From: Sorangium cellulosum
GTDB taxonomy: Bacteria > Myxococcota_A > Polyangia > Polyangiales > Polyangiaceae
Assembly (NCBI GenBank): GCA_020720045.1
Contig: DYPH01000042.1
Span: forward strand, 1-41,375
Direction of reading: 5' to 3'
Length of the DNA stretch: 41,375 nucleotides
Shown here: in pieces, positions 1 through 8,113 of the stretch
Layout of the letters: every line of letters begins with the position of its first letter
How positions within the stretch are numbered: position 1 is the first letter of the stretch
Program-made: the position numbers and the translations under genes
Notes under the pieces: model-generated
The model's database searches: none
Seen by the model: only the letters and a program-made list of their open reading frames with translations
What the model was told of the DNA's origin: nothing

Positions 1-157
1 TGCTTTGATCACATCCCGTGTAAATTGCAATTCCGAGCAGCTACCTAGGACCGCCGCCACGAAGCGCGCGGAAGAGGTGGGAATCGTGGAGGAAAGATCG
101 GCGCGCAAGAATCGTTGGGGGCTGGTCGGCGACAACCTTTGATCTACAACGGCGCGC

Positions 158-913
158 ATGCGCTTCGACCGCCTCGCCGAAACCCTCCGCCCCGCCCACG
201 AGGCGCTCGTCGCCCATCCGCTTTACCGCTCCCTCGACGATCGCGGCCGCCTCCAGCGCTTCATGGCGGTTCATGTTTTCGCCGTGTGGGACTTCATGAG
301 CCTCCTCAAAGTCCTCCAGCAGCGCCTCACGACGGTGACGACGCCATGGATGCCGCCCCGCCACCGGAAGGCAGCCCGACTCGTCAACGAGATCGTCCTT
401 GGCGAAGAGACCGATGAGGTCAAACCAGGCGTCTTCATGAGTCATTTCGAGCTGTATCTTGCAGCGATGAAAGAGGTCGGTGCCGACGGATCGGCCATCG
501 AAGGGTTCCTCGGGACGCTCCAGGCGGGGACGTCGATCGACGAGGCGCTGCGGGGCGTCGAGCGCGCGGGGACGGTGCCAGGCGTCGCCCCATTTGTCGC
601 AACGACGTTCGCGCTCGCCGGGGGGACGACGGAAGCGGTGGCGGCCGCCTTCCTCGTCGGTCGCGAAAAGCTTGTGCCCGAGATGTTCGAAGAACTATTG
701 CGTGGAACCGCCGGCATCGACGCGCCGAATTTTCGTTTGTATTTGGAGCGACATGTCCATTTGGATGGTGAACAGCACGGACCGATGGCGGTCGAGCTAC
801 TGACGCTGCTCTGCGGCGACGACGACGTCCGCTGGGGGCACGCCGAGCGGGCCGCCCGGGAAGCGCTCGCCGCACGAAAAGCCTTGTGGGACGCCGTCCT
901 GGCCGCCGGCTAA
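158..913 (+). CDS. DUF3050 protein, haem-oxygenase-like fold
   Basis: 251 residues, recognised as a complete DUF3050 member. Visible family motifs are HVFAVWDFMSLLK (residues 39-51), EIVLGEETDE (78-87), SHFELYL (95-101) and LERHVHLDGEQHGPMA (196-211). The family is predicted to adopt the all-helical haem-oxygenase-like fold. The conserved Glu/His residues in these motifs could bind a metal, as in haem-oxygenase-like diiron oxidases, but that is inference and no reaction can be assigned. No signal peptide is seen, so it is probably cytoplasmic. The ATG at 158 starts the conserved N-terminus (HEALVAHPLYRSL), although the upstream ribosome site is weak. It is convergent with the lipoprotein gene on the other strand and shares no obvious pathway with the riboflavin operon. 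Confidence 0.9.
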   Translation: MRFDRLAETLRPAHEALVAHPLYRSLDDRGRLQRFMAVHVFAVWDFMSLLKVLQQRLTTVTTPWMPPRHRKAARLVNEIVLGEETDEVKPGVFMSHFELYLAAMKEVGADGSAIEGFLGTLQAGTSIDEALRGVERAGTVPGVAPFVATTFALAGGTTEAVAAAFLVGREKLVPEMFEELLRGTAGIDAPNFRLYLERHVHLDGEQHGPMAVELLTLLCGDDDVRWGHAERAAREALAARKALWDAVLAAG

Positions 914-958
914 CAAACGCCGAAGTTGGGCAGAAAGGATCCTACGGGCGTTCCGTAC

Positions 959-1570
959 CTATTTCTTGAAGCACGCCTGCATGCAGCGCGCGTAGGGGCC
1001 GCCACAATCGGCGCGTCCACCGCCGTGGGTGTCGACGAGGCGGGCCGTCTGGCAGACGTGGAAGCCGCCGGCGCACGCTTCCATGCAGGCCGATTTCGGG
1101 AGGGGCGGCGCGGCCTCGGAGGCGGCGACGGAGACCACCGGGGCGACCGGCGCGAGTCGCGCGGGGGGCGGCGCATCGGCGCTCGTCGGGGCGGGCGTGG
1201 CAACCCCAACGCCGAGCGCCTGGCCAGGGACCGCGAGCATGAGCGCTTCGTCGGTCGGCGCCACGGCGACGTCGTGAAGGCGCTTCTCGCGGGTCTCCGC
1301 GTAGGCAATTCGGTCGCGATTTTGGCCGGTTGCGTAGCGGGCACGCCATTCTCCCCAGCAGCGCTCCTTCGCGTCGCGGGCGACGTCGGCGTGCTCATCG
1401 AGGGCGTAACAGTGCTCGAAGCGCGCTTCGCCTTCGTAGGTTGACTGGAAGCTCGCCCCGCAGCCGCTGAGGGCCGCCACGACCCCGAGCGCCCCGATAC
1501 CTCCGAGCGCACGCGCGCGCGAAGGCGAAGAGGCTGGGATCGAGCTCGGCTTGCGCATTGTGGGGCGCAT
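959..1570 (-). CDS. Secreted lipoprotein with C-terminal cysteine cluster
   Basis: About 203 residues from the ATG at 1570; a TTG at 1597 and an ATG at 1558 are alternatives. A basic N-terminus precedes a hydrophobic stretch ending in the lipobox LSGC, with the lipidated Cys near residue 37, so it is exported and lipid-anchored. A first globular part carries two Cys (EHCYAL, ERCWGEW). An Ala/Pro-rich linker follows, then a C-terminal module with five Cys (CMEACAGGFHVC and later CGGPYARCMQAC) that probably forms disulfides in the periplasm or at the cell surface. I recognise no named family. It is divergent from ribE, with about 90 bases between the start codons. Confidence 0.75.
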   Translation of the reverse strand: MRPTMRKPSSIPASSPSRARALGGIGALGVVAALSGCGASFQSTYEGEARFEHCYALDEHADVARDAKERCWGEWRARYATGQNRDRIAYAETREKRLHDVAVAPTDEALMLAVPGQALGVGVATPAPTSADAPPPARLAPVAPVVSVAASEAAPPLPKSACMEACAGGFHVCQTARLVDTHGGGRADCGGPYARCMQACFKK

Positions 1571-1664
1571 CGTTCCAACTACGGAAGGTTTCCGCAAGAG
1601 GAAGGGGGTGTTCCACGCACTTTCCCTTTACCTACGCGGGTGAGTTTCCTATGCCCCGCCCGCG

Positions 1665-2336
1665 ATGTTTACCGGGCTCGTCGATGCGCAGGGAGTTCTC
1701 CGCGCCCGTAAAATTGCGGGCCGTGGCGGCGCACGTCTCACGATCCATGCACCCTACACGGATATCGTCCTTGGAGAGTCGATCGCGGTCGACGGCGTCT
1801 GTCTGACCGTCGACCGTATTTTGGCAACCGGCTTCGAGGCCGACGCATCTTCAGAAACGCTGGAGAAATCGACGCTCGGCGGGGAGGCCATCGCGGCGAC
1901 GATGAACCTCGAGCGGGCGATGCGCGCCGATGGGCGCTTCGGCGGACACATCGTCTCCGGACACGTCGACGGCGTGGGCCACCTGATGCGCCGCGAACCG
2001 CTTGGGAACGCAGAGAAATTCGTCTTTTCCATGCCGAAGGAATTGGCGCGCTTCATCGCCGAAAAGGGGAGCATCACGATCGCCGGGACGAGCCTCACGG
2101 TGAACGAAGCCGGCACCGAGCACTTCGCCGTCGCGGTCATCCCGCACACCGGCGCGCGGACGAAGCTCGATGGGCTCGCCGCCGGCGCCGCGGTCAACCT
2201 CGAAGTCGACGTTGTGGCTCGCTACCTCGCACGTTTGCTCGCGTTTGGTGCGCCGTCCGCCGCTGCGGGCGGGGCCGCTGGGGAATCTTCCGACGACGCG
2301 TGGCGCTCCCGCCTCGCCGCACTTGGCTATCTGTGA
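1665..2336 (+). CDS. ribE: Riboflavin synthase, alpha chain
   Basis: 223 residues. It carries out the last step of riboflavin synthesis, dismutating two 6,7-dimethyl-8-ribityllumazine molecules to riboflavin plus the pyrimidinedione that RibH reuses. The protein starts with the diagnostic MFTGLV and has two tandem lumazine-binding barrels: GVCLTV near residue 45 in the first, GGHIVSGHVDG near 92 starting the second, and TSLTVN near 142 as the second copy of the pocket loop. Length is normal for a homotrimeric RibE. The leader between this gene and the divergent lipoprotein gene is too short for an FMN riboswitch. It is the first gene of the rib-nusB operon; ribD is not in the window. Confidence 0.96.
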   Translation: MFTGLVDAQGVLRARKIAGRGGARLTIHAPYTDIVLGESIAVDGVCLTVDRILATGFEADASSETLEKSTLGGEAIAATMNLERAMRADGRFGGHIVSGHVDGVGHLMRREPLGNAEKFVFSMPKELARFIAEKGSITIAGTSLTVNEAGTEHFAVAVIPHTGARTKLDGLAAGAAVNLEVDVVARYLARLLAFGAPSAAAGGAAGESSDDAWRSRLAALGYL

Positions 2337-2344
2337 GGTCCGCG

Positions 2345-3571
2345 ATGTCTCAGGAAAACGATACCGAACTCCACGCCCGCGTAACCGCCGCCATCGCCGA
2401 CATCCGTGCCGGCAAGATGGTGATCGTCGTCGACGACGAAGATCGCGAAAACGAAGGGGATCTCACGATGGCCGCCCAGTTCATCACCAAAGAGGCGGTG
2501 AACTTTATGGCGACCTGGGGGCGCGGGCTCATCTGCCTCACGCTCACCGAAGAGGCGGTCGAGCGCCTCGGTCTCCCGCTCATGGCCGTCCCCGGCCACG
2601 GGCAGCCCCAGCTCGGCACCGCGTTCACGGTCAGCATCGAGGCGCGCCACGGCGTCACCTCCGGCATCAGCGCCGCCGATCGCGCCCACACCATCCGCGT
2701 CGCCATCGACCCGAACAGCCGCCCCGCCGACCTCGTGACGCCGGGCCACGTCTTCCCGCTCCGCGCCCGCCGCGGCGGCGTGCTCGTCCGCACCGGGCAC
2801 ACGGAAGGTTCCGTCGACCTCGCACGCCTCGCCGGCCTCGATCCCTCGGGAGTGATCTGCGAGATCATGAACGACGATGGCAGCATGGCGCGCATGCCGG
2901 ACCTTGAGAAATTCTCAAAGAAACACGATCTGAGAATCGTCTCGATTGCCGATTTGATCCAGTACCGCGCCCTCTCGGAACGCCTGGTCCGGCGCGTTCA
3001 AGAGGGGAAGATTCAATGGGAGGAGAACGGCTCCACCTGGCGCGCAGTTCTCTACGAAACCATGACCGGCGGGGTCGGCATGGAGAACCGCGACAACGAC
3101 GGCCGCTCCGACGGGCGTGAGCGCCAATTCGTCGCGCTCGTCAAAGGGGAAATCGACGGTAGCAAGCCGACGCTTTGCCGGGTTCACACCGGCGCGCTGA
3201 TGCCCGACCTCTTCACCTCGCTGCGGACCGACGCCGCGACGCCCGATCCCCGCAGCGGAGCGCGGCTTCGTCAGGCGCTCGCGCAAATTGAGCGAGAGGG
3301 TTCGGGCATTTGCGTCTATCTGCCGCCGCGCGGCTCCCTTGCCGACGACTTCGCGCGCCTCGTCGGGCGCTCCGAGGAGACGCCGGCGCCGCGCACGGGG
3401 GAGGACGGCCCGCTCCGCGAGTTCGGTCTTGGCGCGCAAGTCCTTGCCGATCTTGGAGTAAAGCGCCTCCACCTGTTGACGAACAATCCCCGCAAGATCA
3501 AGGGGCTCGGTGGCTTTGGTCTCGTCGTCGAGGGGGCAGTCCCCCTTGAGCCGCTCCCCACGAAGTCCTGA
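2345..3571 (+). CDS. ribBA: RibBA with degenerate GTP cyclohydrolase II domain
   Basis: 408 residues from the ATG at 2345, eight bases after the ribE stop and preceded by GAGG. The N-terminal half is 3,4-dihydroxy-2-butanone-4-phosphate synthase (RibB), with the acidic metal-binding motif DDEDRENEGD from about residue 28, RTGHTEGSVDLARLAGL near 149 and CEIMNDDGSMARMPDL near 176. It makes the four-carbon RibH substrate from ribulose 5-phosphate. The C-terminal half aligns with GTP cyclohydrolase II without gaps at R-V-H-(x)-SLR, but the three zinc-ligand cysteines are Ala284, Thr295 and Ala297. The RibA half is therefore probably inactive, as in the RibBX proteins known from other bacteria. 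A separate GTP cyclohydrolase II should exist elsewhere in the genome. Confidence 0.93.
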   Translation: MSQENDTELHARVTAAIADIRAGKMVIVVDDEDRENEGDLTMAAQFITKEAVNFMATWGRGLICLTLTEEAVERLGLPLMAVPGHGQPQLGTAFTVSIEARHGVTSGISAADRAHTIRVAIDPNSRPADLVTPGHVFPLRARRGGVLVRTGHTEGSVDLARLAGLDPSGVICEIMNDDGSMARMPDLEKFSKKHDLRIVSIADLIQYRALSERLVRRVQEGKIQWEENGSTWRAVLYETMTGGVGMENRDNDGRSDGRERQFVALVKGEIDGSKPTLCRVHTGALMPDLFTSLRTDAATPDPRSGARLRQALAQIEREGSGICVYLPPRGSLADDFARLVGRSEETPAPRTGEDGPLREFGLGAQVLADLGVKRLHLLTNNPRKIKGLGGFGLVVEGAVPLEPLPTKS

Positions 3572-3604
3572 TTTCAAACGCCGAATCCATCCAAGGAACT
3601 GACG

Positions 3605-4087
3605 ATGACCACCCTCCTCGAAGGCAAGCTTCAAGTCCCGCAAGGGGCGCGTATCGCGATCGTTTCTGGTCGCTTCAATCACTTCATCGTCGATCGTCTC
3701 GAAGACGGAGCGAAGGACGCGATTCACCGCCACGGCGGCGATCTCAACCTCGTGACCGTCGCAAAGGTGCCGGGCGCGTGGGAAATTCCGTTGGCGGTGA
3801 AACGCTTTGCCGCCTCCGGCAAGTTCGATGCGGTTATCGCTCTCGGTGCGGTGATCCGTGGGTCGACCCCCCACTTCGACTACGTCGCCTCCGAAGTCTC
3901 GAAGGGGATCGCGCACGTTTCTCTGGAGCATGGGATTCCGGTCGCCTTCGGTGTGCTCACGGTCGATTCGATTGAGCAGGCGATTGAGCGTGCGGGAACG
4001 AAGGCCGGGAACAAGGGCTGGGAAGCGGCAACTGCCGTCATTGAGATGGTCTCGCTGCTCGCCGGCATGAAAGAGGCGGGGCTCTGA
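3605..4087 (+). CDS. ribH: 6,7-dimethyl-8-ribityllumazine synthase
   Basis: 160 residues, standard length. It condenses the RibB product with 5-amino-6-ribitylamino-uracil to give the RibE substrate, and normally assembles into pentamers or 60-mer capsids. Family motifs include SGRFNHFI near residue 21, [10 protein letters not shown] near 55, and [17 protein letters not shown], with the catalytic His at residue 90. A strong ribosome site (AAGGAA) lies just before the ATG, 34 bases after ribBA. The stop overlaps the nusB start by one base (TGATG), so the two are probably translationally coupled. Confidence 0.97.
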   Translation: MTTLLEGKLQVPQGARIAIVSGRFNHFIVDRLEDGAKDAIHRHGGDLNLVTVAKVPGAWEIPLAVKRFAASGKFDAVIALGAVIRGSTPHFDYVASEVSKGIAHVSLEHGIPVAFGVLTVDSIEQAIERAGTKAGNKGWEAATAVIEMVSLLAGMKEAGL

Positions 4088-4560
4088 TGACCCGTCCTGG
4101 CGTAACCGGTGCCCGTCGTCGCGGTCGCGAGGCGGCCCTCCAGATTCTCTTCGGCGTCGAGCTCGCAGGGACGACGGCCACGCGCGCAACCGACCACTAT
4201 TACAAGGCTTTCGATGGAGAGCCCGAAGGTCGCGATTACGCGCGCGTCCTTGTTGAGGGGGTCGAGTCGTCGCTCGCAAGCCTCGATGAGGCGGTCCAAA
4301 AGGCGTCGGTCCATTGGCGCCTGGAGCGCATGGCCCGCGTCGATCGGAACTTGCTCCGCATTGGCGCCTACGAAATCCTCCACCAGCCCGACGTCCCGGT
4401 CGCCGTCCTCCTCGACGAAGCGATCGAACTCGCAAAGCTCTACGGAACCGAGGATTCGCCGGCATTTATCAATGGGGTTCTGAACCGCCTCGCTGAAGAT
4501 GCGGGTCGCAAGGAAGCGAGCACGCGGGACTCTTCGCCCCCCTCGCGCAAGAAGCGCTGA
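4087..4560 (+). CDS. nusB: Transcription antitermination factor NusB
   Basis: 157 residues, all-helical NusB family. The N-terminal part has the typical RRRGREAALQILFGVEL, and the central part W-R-L-E-R-M-A-R-V-D-R-N-L-L-R-I-G-A-Y-E-I-L is nearly family consensus. It is followed by P-V-A-V-L-L-D-E-A-I-E-L-A-K-L-Y and F-I-N-G-V-L-N-R-L-A. With NusE (ribosomal protein S10) NusB binds boxA RNA and protects rRNA transcription from Rho. ribH-nusB pairing is common in bacteria and supports the call. The short charged C-terminal tail after about residue 140 is lineage-specific. Confidence 0.96.
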   Translation: MTRPGVTGARRRGREAALQILFGVELAGTTATRATDHYYKAFDGEPEGRDYARVLVEGVESSLASLDEAVQKASVHWRLERMARVDRNLLRIGAYEILHQPDVPVAVLLDEAIELAKLYGTEDSPAFINGVLNRLAEDAGRKEASTRDSSPPSRKKR

Positions 4561-5151
4561 ATGGTCGATTCGCGGCACCGGGCCAGCCTGGAATTCGCGA
4601 ACGCGGGGCGGACGCTCGCGACGCTCCCGCGGGATCTCCGTGCCCTGGAGGGGGCGGGCCCTGTTGGGCTCGCTGCCGCGATTTTTTCCGATGAACGACC
4701 GCTCCTTGGCGTGCCATCGCTCGTCGATTTTCGACTTGCGGGGCGCCTTGGCCAGGCGCTTCGGACCGGCGCATTGACAGGCGCCTTCGGGGAGAGATTC
4801 CTCATGCCCCTCGGGCGACGTGTCGCCGTCCCCTGGCTGCTCCTTGTCGGGCTTGGTCCCCGAGCAAGCTTCCATGAAGACCGGGCAGAAGCTGCCTTTG
4901 AGTCGCTGTTTGATGCCATCGACGGTCTCCAATGGGCGACCGCCGCGATCGAACCGCCGGGGCTCGCTGCCGGCCTCACGACCGACGACCAGGCGCTGTC
5001 CCTGTTCGGTCGCTTCGGCGCGCGGACCGACGGAATTTTCCTCGTTTTGCCGCCGCGAGCCGCCACCCAGGAGCGCACGAGCACGCGGGCTCCTGGTAAA
5101 GTGGCTGCGACGAACGATGGCGGGAAACCGGGGCGACGGTTCCGTCCGTGA
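4561..5151 (+). CDS. Stand-alone M17 aminopeptidase N-terminal-like protein
   Basis: 196 residues, starting directly after the nusB stop. Residues from about 30 to 115 (L-E-G-A-G-P-V-G-L-A, S-D-E-R-P-L-L-G, F-L-M-P-L-G-R, P-W-L-L-L-V-G-L-G) resemble the N-terminal macro-like domain of leucyl aminopeptidases (Peptidase_M17_N). The zinc-binding catalytic domain of M17 enzymes is entirely missing, so this is not a peptidase. The related domain in PepA contributes to DNA binding and oligomerisation, so a regulatory or ligand-binding role is possible but unproven. The last 30 residues are basic and look disordered. Its stop overlaps the next gene's GTG by three bases, so they probably share a transcript and perhaps a function. 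Confidence 0.75.
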   Translation: MVDSRHRASLEFANAGRTLATLPRDLRALEGAGPVGLAAAIFSDERPLLGVPSLVDFRLAGRLGQALRTGALTGAFGERFLMPLGRRVAVPWLLLVGLGPRASFHEDRAEAAFESLFDAIDGLQWATAAIEPPGLAAGLTTDDQALSLFGRFGARTDGIFLVLPPRAATQERTSTRAPGKVAATNDGGKPGRRFRP

Positions 5152-5714
5152 CTCGGGAATCTTCCGCAAAATCGGTACGTTTCACCGGTGCGGAGGTCGC
5201 GGGGTTCTTTGCCGTCGATCCGAAGACGATCCACAATTGGGTCGCGCGAGGGGCGCTTGCCGGCGAATACACGGAGGGGGGCCACCTTCGGGTGCGGCGG
5301 AGCGCGGTCCTCGCGACGGCGAAGCGCTTTGGCCTGCCGGTCCCGCGGGCCGTCCTTGCGCCGGCGGTCCGCGTCGCGCTCGCCGTCATCGATCCGACCG
5401 CCGCCCGCCTCGCCGAGCGCGCGCTGACGCCCCCCTCGGCCTTTTCGGTCACCCGTTACGCGCACCCCTTCGACGCGCTCGTCGATTTCGTGCGCGGCGA
5501 ACCGGAAGTGCTCGTCGTCGACCCAGCGGAAGCCGCGTTTTTGCTCGCGTTAGCGGCGGAGCGCATGCACCACCTCCCCTTCCCTACCCCGCCGCTCCTT
5601 GTGGCGTTTGGCCGCGACGGCGCCCTCCTCGAAGGGTACGCCGGGGTCGCCACTCACGCGGAACCGGGGAAGTTGCGCGGGGCCGTACTCGCCGTCCTTG
5701 GTCTTGGCGAGTAG
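5148..5714 (+). CDS. HTH (excisionase/MerR-like) protein with receiver-like domain
   Basis: 188 residues from a GTG overlapping the upstream stop (GTGA). Residues 11-60 form a winged helix-turn-helix of the excisionase/MerR type: FTGAEVAGFFAVDPKTIHNW, then ARGALAGEYTEGGHLRVRRS. Residues from about 73 to 185 have the alternating beta/alpha pattern of a response-regulator receiver (V-A-L-A-V-I-D-P, V-L-V-V-D-P, P-P-L-L-V-A-F-G). The acidic pocket looks incomplete, so it may be a pseudo-receiver that is not phosphorylated. A DNA-binding regulator is likely; its targets are unknown. It is the last gene of the rib-nusB operon and convergent with the amidase gene. Confidence 0.8.
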   Translation: MTRESSAKSVRFTGAEVAGFFAVDPKTIHNWVARGALAGEYTEGGHLRVRRSAVLATAKRFGLPVPRAVLAPAVRVALAVIDPTAARLAERALTPPSAFSVTRYAHPFDALVDFVRGEPEVLVVDPAEAAFLLALAAERMHHLPFPTPPLLVAFGRDGALLEGYAGVATHAEPGKLRGAVLAVLGLGE

Positions 5715-5783
5715 CGCCCCTGCGCGTCCGCCCGGAGTCGCCGAAGGCGATGAGGAAACGGCGCGCAGATCTCCAAAGCCGCG

Positions 5784-7466
5784 CTACTTGCCCTGCCGGT
5801 AGGCGAGGACGGCGTTGACCATCGCGTCGGCGAGGCGATCTTTGTAGGCGTCCGAGCTGAGACGACGCTCTTCCGTTTCGTTGGAAATGTAGCTCGTTTC
5901 GAAGAGGACGCCCGGCATTCGCGCGCCGACGAGCACATAGAAACCGGCATTCTTCACGCCACCATCGACGACATCTGCGTAGCTTCCGCTGAGCGAGGCG
6001 AGCGCGCTCGTCTGGAGAAGTTGGCCAAAGCGGTGGGAGCGTGTCGCGCCATCGGACATGCGCATATCGGCGAGAATCTCGGAGAGCTCGCGCGTCGCCT
6101 TTTCGGTGGTCGCGTTCTCCCGGGCGGCGAGGCGGCTCGCCATGTCGCTGGATGCCGTGTCGAGGACGTAGCTTTCAATGCCGTGGCGCGATCGGTTCTC
6201 GGCAGCGTTGCAGTGAATGGAAAGGAAGAGGTCGGCGCTGACCGCGTTGGCGCGCGCAGTGCGCTCCTCGAGGGCGACGTAGCTGTCGTCTTCTCGGGTG
6301 AAAAAGACACGAATTCCTCGTGCTACGAGGCCGGTCGCCACCCGCTTGGAGAGGTCGAGGGTGACGTCCTTCTCGTGGAGGCCGGTCGGCCCGATCGCGC
6401 CCGGATCGCTCCCGCCATGGCCCGCATCAATGACAACTTTTTCGACGGCACGACGCGCAGCATTCGATGGAGCGGTGCGGGCAAGATCAAGAACGACGCG
6501 GTAGGGTTCCGTCAGATGAAAGACTTTTCGATAGGCCTTGCCCGAAAGACCAATCGCAATTCGGGCGCCACTCTTGGTCTCTTCAAGGCGGAGTCCGGTC
6601 GCAATCCCGGTAAGCTTCTTTTGCTCAGCGTGCCCGGTGGAGAGCTCCGTCGCCTCAAACTCTAATGTCGTTTCGAGCACATTCCCGAGCGCAAAATCGG
6701 CTGCTTTGTAGGCGACCGGCTTGTCGAGATAAACGACGATACGCGCCGTTTCTTCACCAACGGTATGCTCGACGCGCGTGATATGCGCCTGCCCCTTCGT
6801 CGAGAGATCAATGGCGATCCCTTCGAGGGCCAGCGCGGCGCGGGCGGCATCGAGCTCGGCGTCGCTCGGTCGGAGGGCTCGAAAGGCGGCGAGATCTTCG
6901 GTGAGTGCACCGACGCAGACGGAAGGTTCCGAATTAGCTTGTTTTTTGGACGAAGCCCGCGCCTTTGCGCGCTCCAAGAGGCGGAAGAGCGCCACGTAGG
7001 TCTTGCGTCCGTCGGAGGCGAGTTCCCCTTCGAGGCGTGCGCCGTCGCGGGCTGCCTCGCACGTGCCTTCGAAGGGGCGGTCGTTGGCGGCCTCCGTGTA
7101 GGCGGCAAGGGCTCGTTGACCGTCGGATTCTTTGTGGGTTTCCCGGTAGAGGCGCTCGGCGAGGTGGGCTGCGCGGAGGAGCGCTTCGGGGCGTACGTCG
7201 CTTGTGCGGGCGCTGGCGAGGCGCCGCTCGACGAGCGTCGCGAGCGGGCCGCGGGCAAGCGTCGTGTGACGGTCGAGGACAGCCGCTTCGAGGGGGCCGT
7301 CGTCGGCGGTAGCGGTGACCGACGCGTCGACGAGATTTCCTAAGGGAGTCGGGCCTTTGGAGCATGCCGCCAGGAGGGCCACAACGGCCCATATCCCGAC
7401 GCGACGCGCTCCAAACGGACGGGCACGGAGCGGGAGAGTTCGGTGGCGCGCCGTCGACGGATTCAT
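5784..7466 (-). CDS. Lipoprotein N-acetylmuramoyl-L-alanine amidase, AMIN/amidase_3
   Basis: 560 residues from the ATG at 7466; the reading frame stays open upstream but runs under the divergent gene. The N-terminus has a basic stretch, a hydrophobic segment and the lipobox LAAC (Cys35), so it is a lipid-anchored envelope protein, unlike the soluble AmiA/B/C of E. coli. Residues from about 45 to 230 are Ala-rich and helical, possibly TPR-like. Residues from about 240 to 340 match an AMIN domain that localises amidases to peptidoglycan. Residues 344-555 are Amidase_3, with zinc ligands His350 (DAGHGGSDPGA), Glu365 (LHEKD) and His418 (LSIHCNA), and catalytic Glu523 (LFETSYISN). All catalytic residues are present. 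It would cleave the amide between MurNAc and the stem peptide, for cell separation or envelope remodelling. Confidence 0.93.
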   Translation of the reverse strand: MNPSTARHRTLPLRARPFGARRVGIWAVVALLAACSKGPTPLGNLVDASVTATADDGPLEAAVLDRHTTLARGPLATLVERRLASARTSDVRPEALLRAAHLAERLYRETHKESDGQRALAAYTEAANDRPFEGTCEAARDGARLEGELASDGRKTYVALFRLLERAKARASSKKQANSEPSVCVGALTEDLAAFRALRPSDAELDAARAALALEGIAIDLSTKGQAHITRVEHTVGEETARIVVYLDKPVAYKAADFALGNVLETTLEFEATELSTGHAEQKKLTGIATGLRLEETKSGARIAIGLSGKAYRKVFHLTEPYRVVLDLARTAPSNAARRAVEKVVIDAGHGGSDPGAIGPTGLHEKDVTLDLSKRVATGLVARGIRVFFTREDDSYVALEERTARANAVSADLFLSIHCNAAENRSRHGIESYVLDTASSDMASRLAARENATTEKATRELSEILADMRMSDGATRSHRFGQLLQTSALASLSGSYADVVDGGVKNAGFYVLVGARMPGVLFETSYISNETEERRLSSDAYKDRLADAMVNAVLAYRQGK

Positions 7467-7594
7467 CGGTGGGGCCTCGGAACGTAGTCGAAAAAAGTCG
7501 TCGCGCGCACCGGGAAGGTTCACGAAGCGGTGCAAGAGCCGGGTAGGCTGCGACGCCCAGGAGTGTGGATGCGACGACGCATCGCAGGCAAACG

Positions 7595-8044
7595 ATGGCA
7601 AACGCGCGCTACGAAGACCGAGAGCTAGGCACCGTTTTTCCGAATGCTTCCGCGATGGTACAGAGCTACCTTGACCGCTTTGCCAAGCGGGTCGGCCGGC
7701 AGACGCCGGTGCTCGATGCGCAGGGGGAAGCGTCGATGCCGCGGGGCTCGGCGCGGGTGCAGATCCAGGTCCTTGAGGACCATGGAGTCCTCCTGCTGAC
7801 CGCGGCCGTGCTACCAATTCCGAAAGCAAATCGGGAAGTTCTCTATCGACGCTTGCTGGAACTCTCCTTCCTCGCGACCGCCGATGCCGCCTTTGCGATC
7901 GACGCAAAGACCGACGAGGTCTTCGTACGTGCCCTTCGGCGCCTTTCGAGCCTCGACTACGAGGAATTCGCCGATCTCCTGGCGACGGTGGCGAAGGTCG
8001 CCGACGAATGGGACGACAAACTTCGCGCCGAATTCCCCGCCTGA
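7595..8044 (+). CDS. CesT/YbjN-like chaperone-fold protein
   Basis: 149 residues from the ATG at 7595; an upstream GTG at 7565 would add ten unlikely residues. It has the alpha/beta layout of CesT-type secretion chaperones and YbjN: an N-terminal helix (A-M-V-Q-S-Y-L-D-R-F), a central beta region (A-R-V-Q-I-Q-V-L and G-V-L-L-L-T-A-A-V-L-P-I-P), a helix with LYRRLLELSFLATADAAFA, a strand pair A-I-D-A-K-T-D-E-V-F-V, and a C-terminal helix L-A-T-V-A-K-V-A-D-E-W-D-D-K-L. It is small and acidic with no export signal. No type III secretion genes are nearby, so it more likely binds another peptide or protein partner. It is divergent from the amidase gene. Confidence 0.75.
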   Translation: MANARYEDRELGTVFPNASAMVQSYLDRFAKRVGRQTPVLDAQGEASMPRGSARVQIQVLEDHGVLLLTAAVLPIPKANREVLYRRLLELSFLATADAAFAIDAKTDEVFVRALRRLSSLDYEEFADLLATVAKVADEWDDKLRAEFPA

Positions 8045-8113
8045 CGCCCGTCACCACAATTTCACGGCGACGGGGAGGATCGATTTCGAACGCTGTGTTA
8101 CCGATCGCGGGAC

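Noticed and set aside
1598-1664. Possible FMN riboswitch ahead of ribE.
   Set aside because: The gap to the divergent gene is too short for the roughly 140-base aptamer, and no conserved RFN-element sequence is visible.
5738-5750. Small hairpin TCGCC-GAA-GGCGA between the HTH gene and the amidase gene.
   Set aside because: Stem of only five base pairs and no T tract on either strand; not a convincing terminator.
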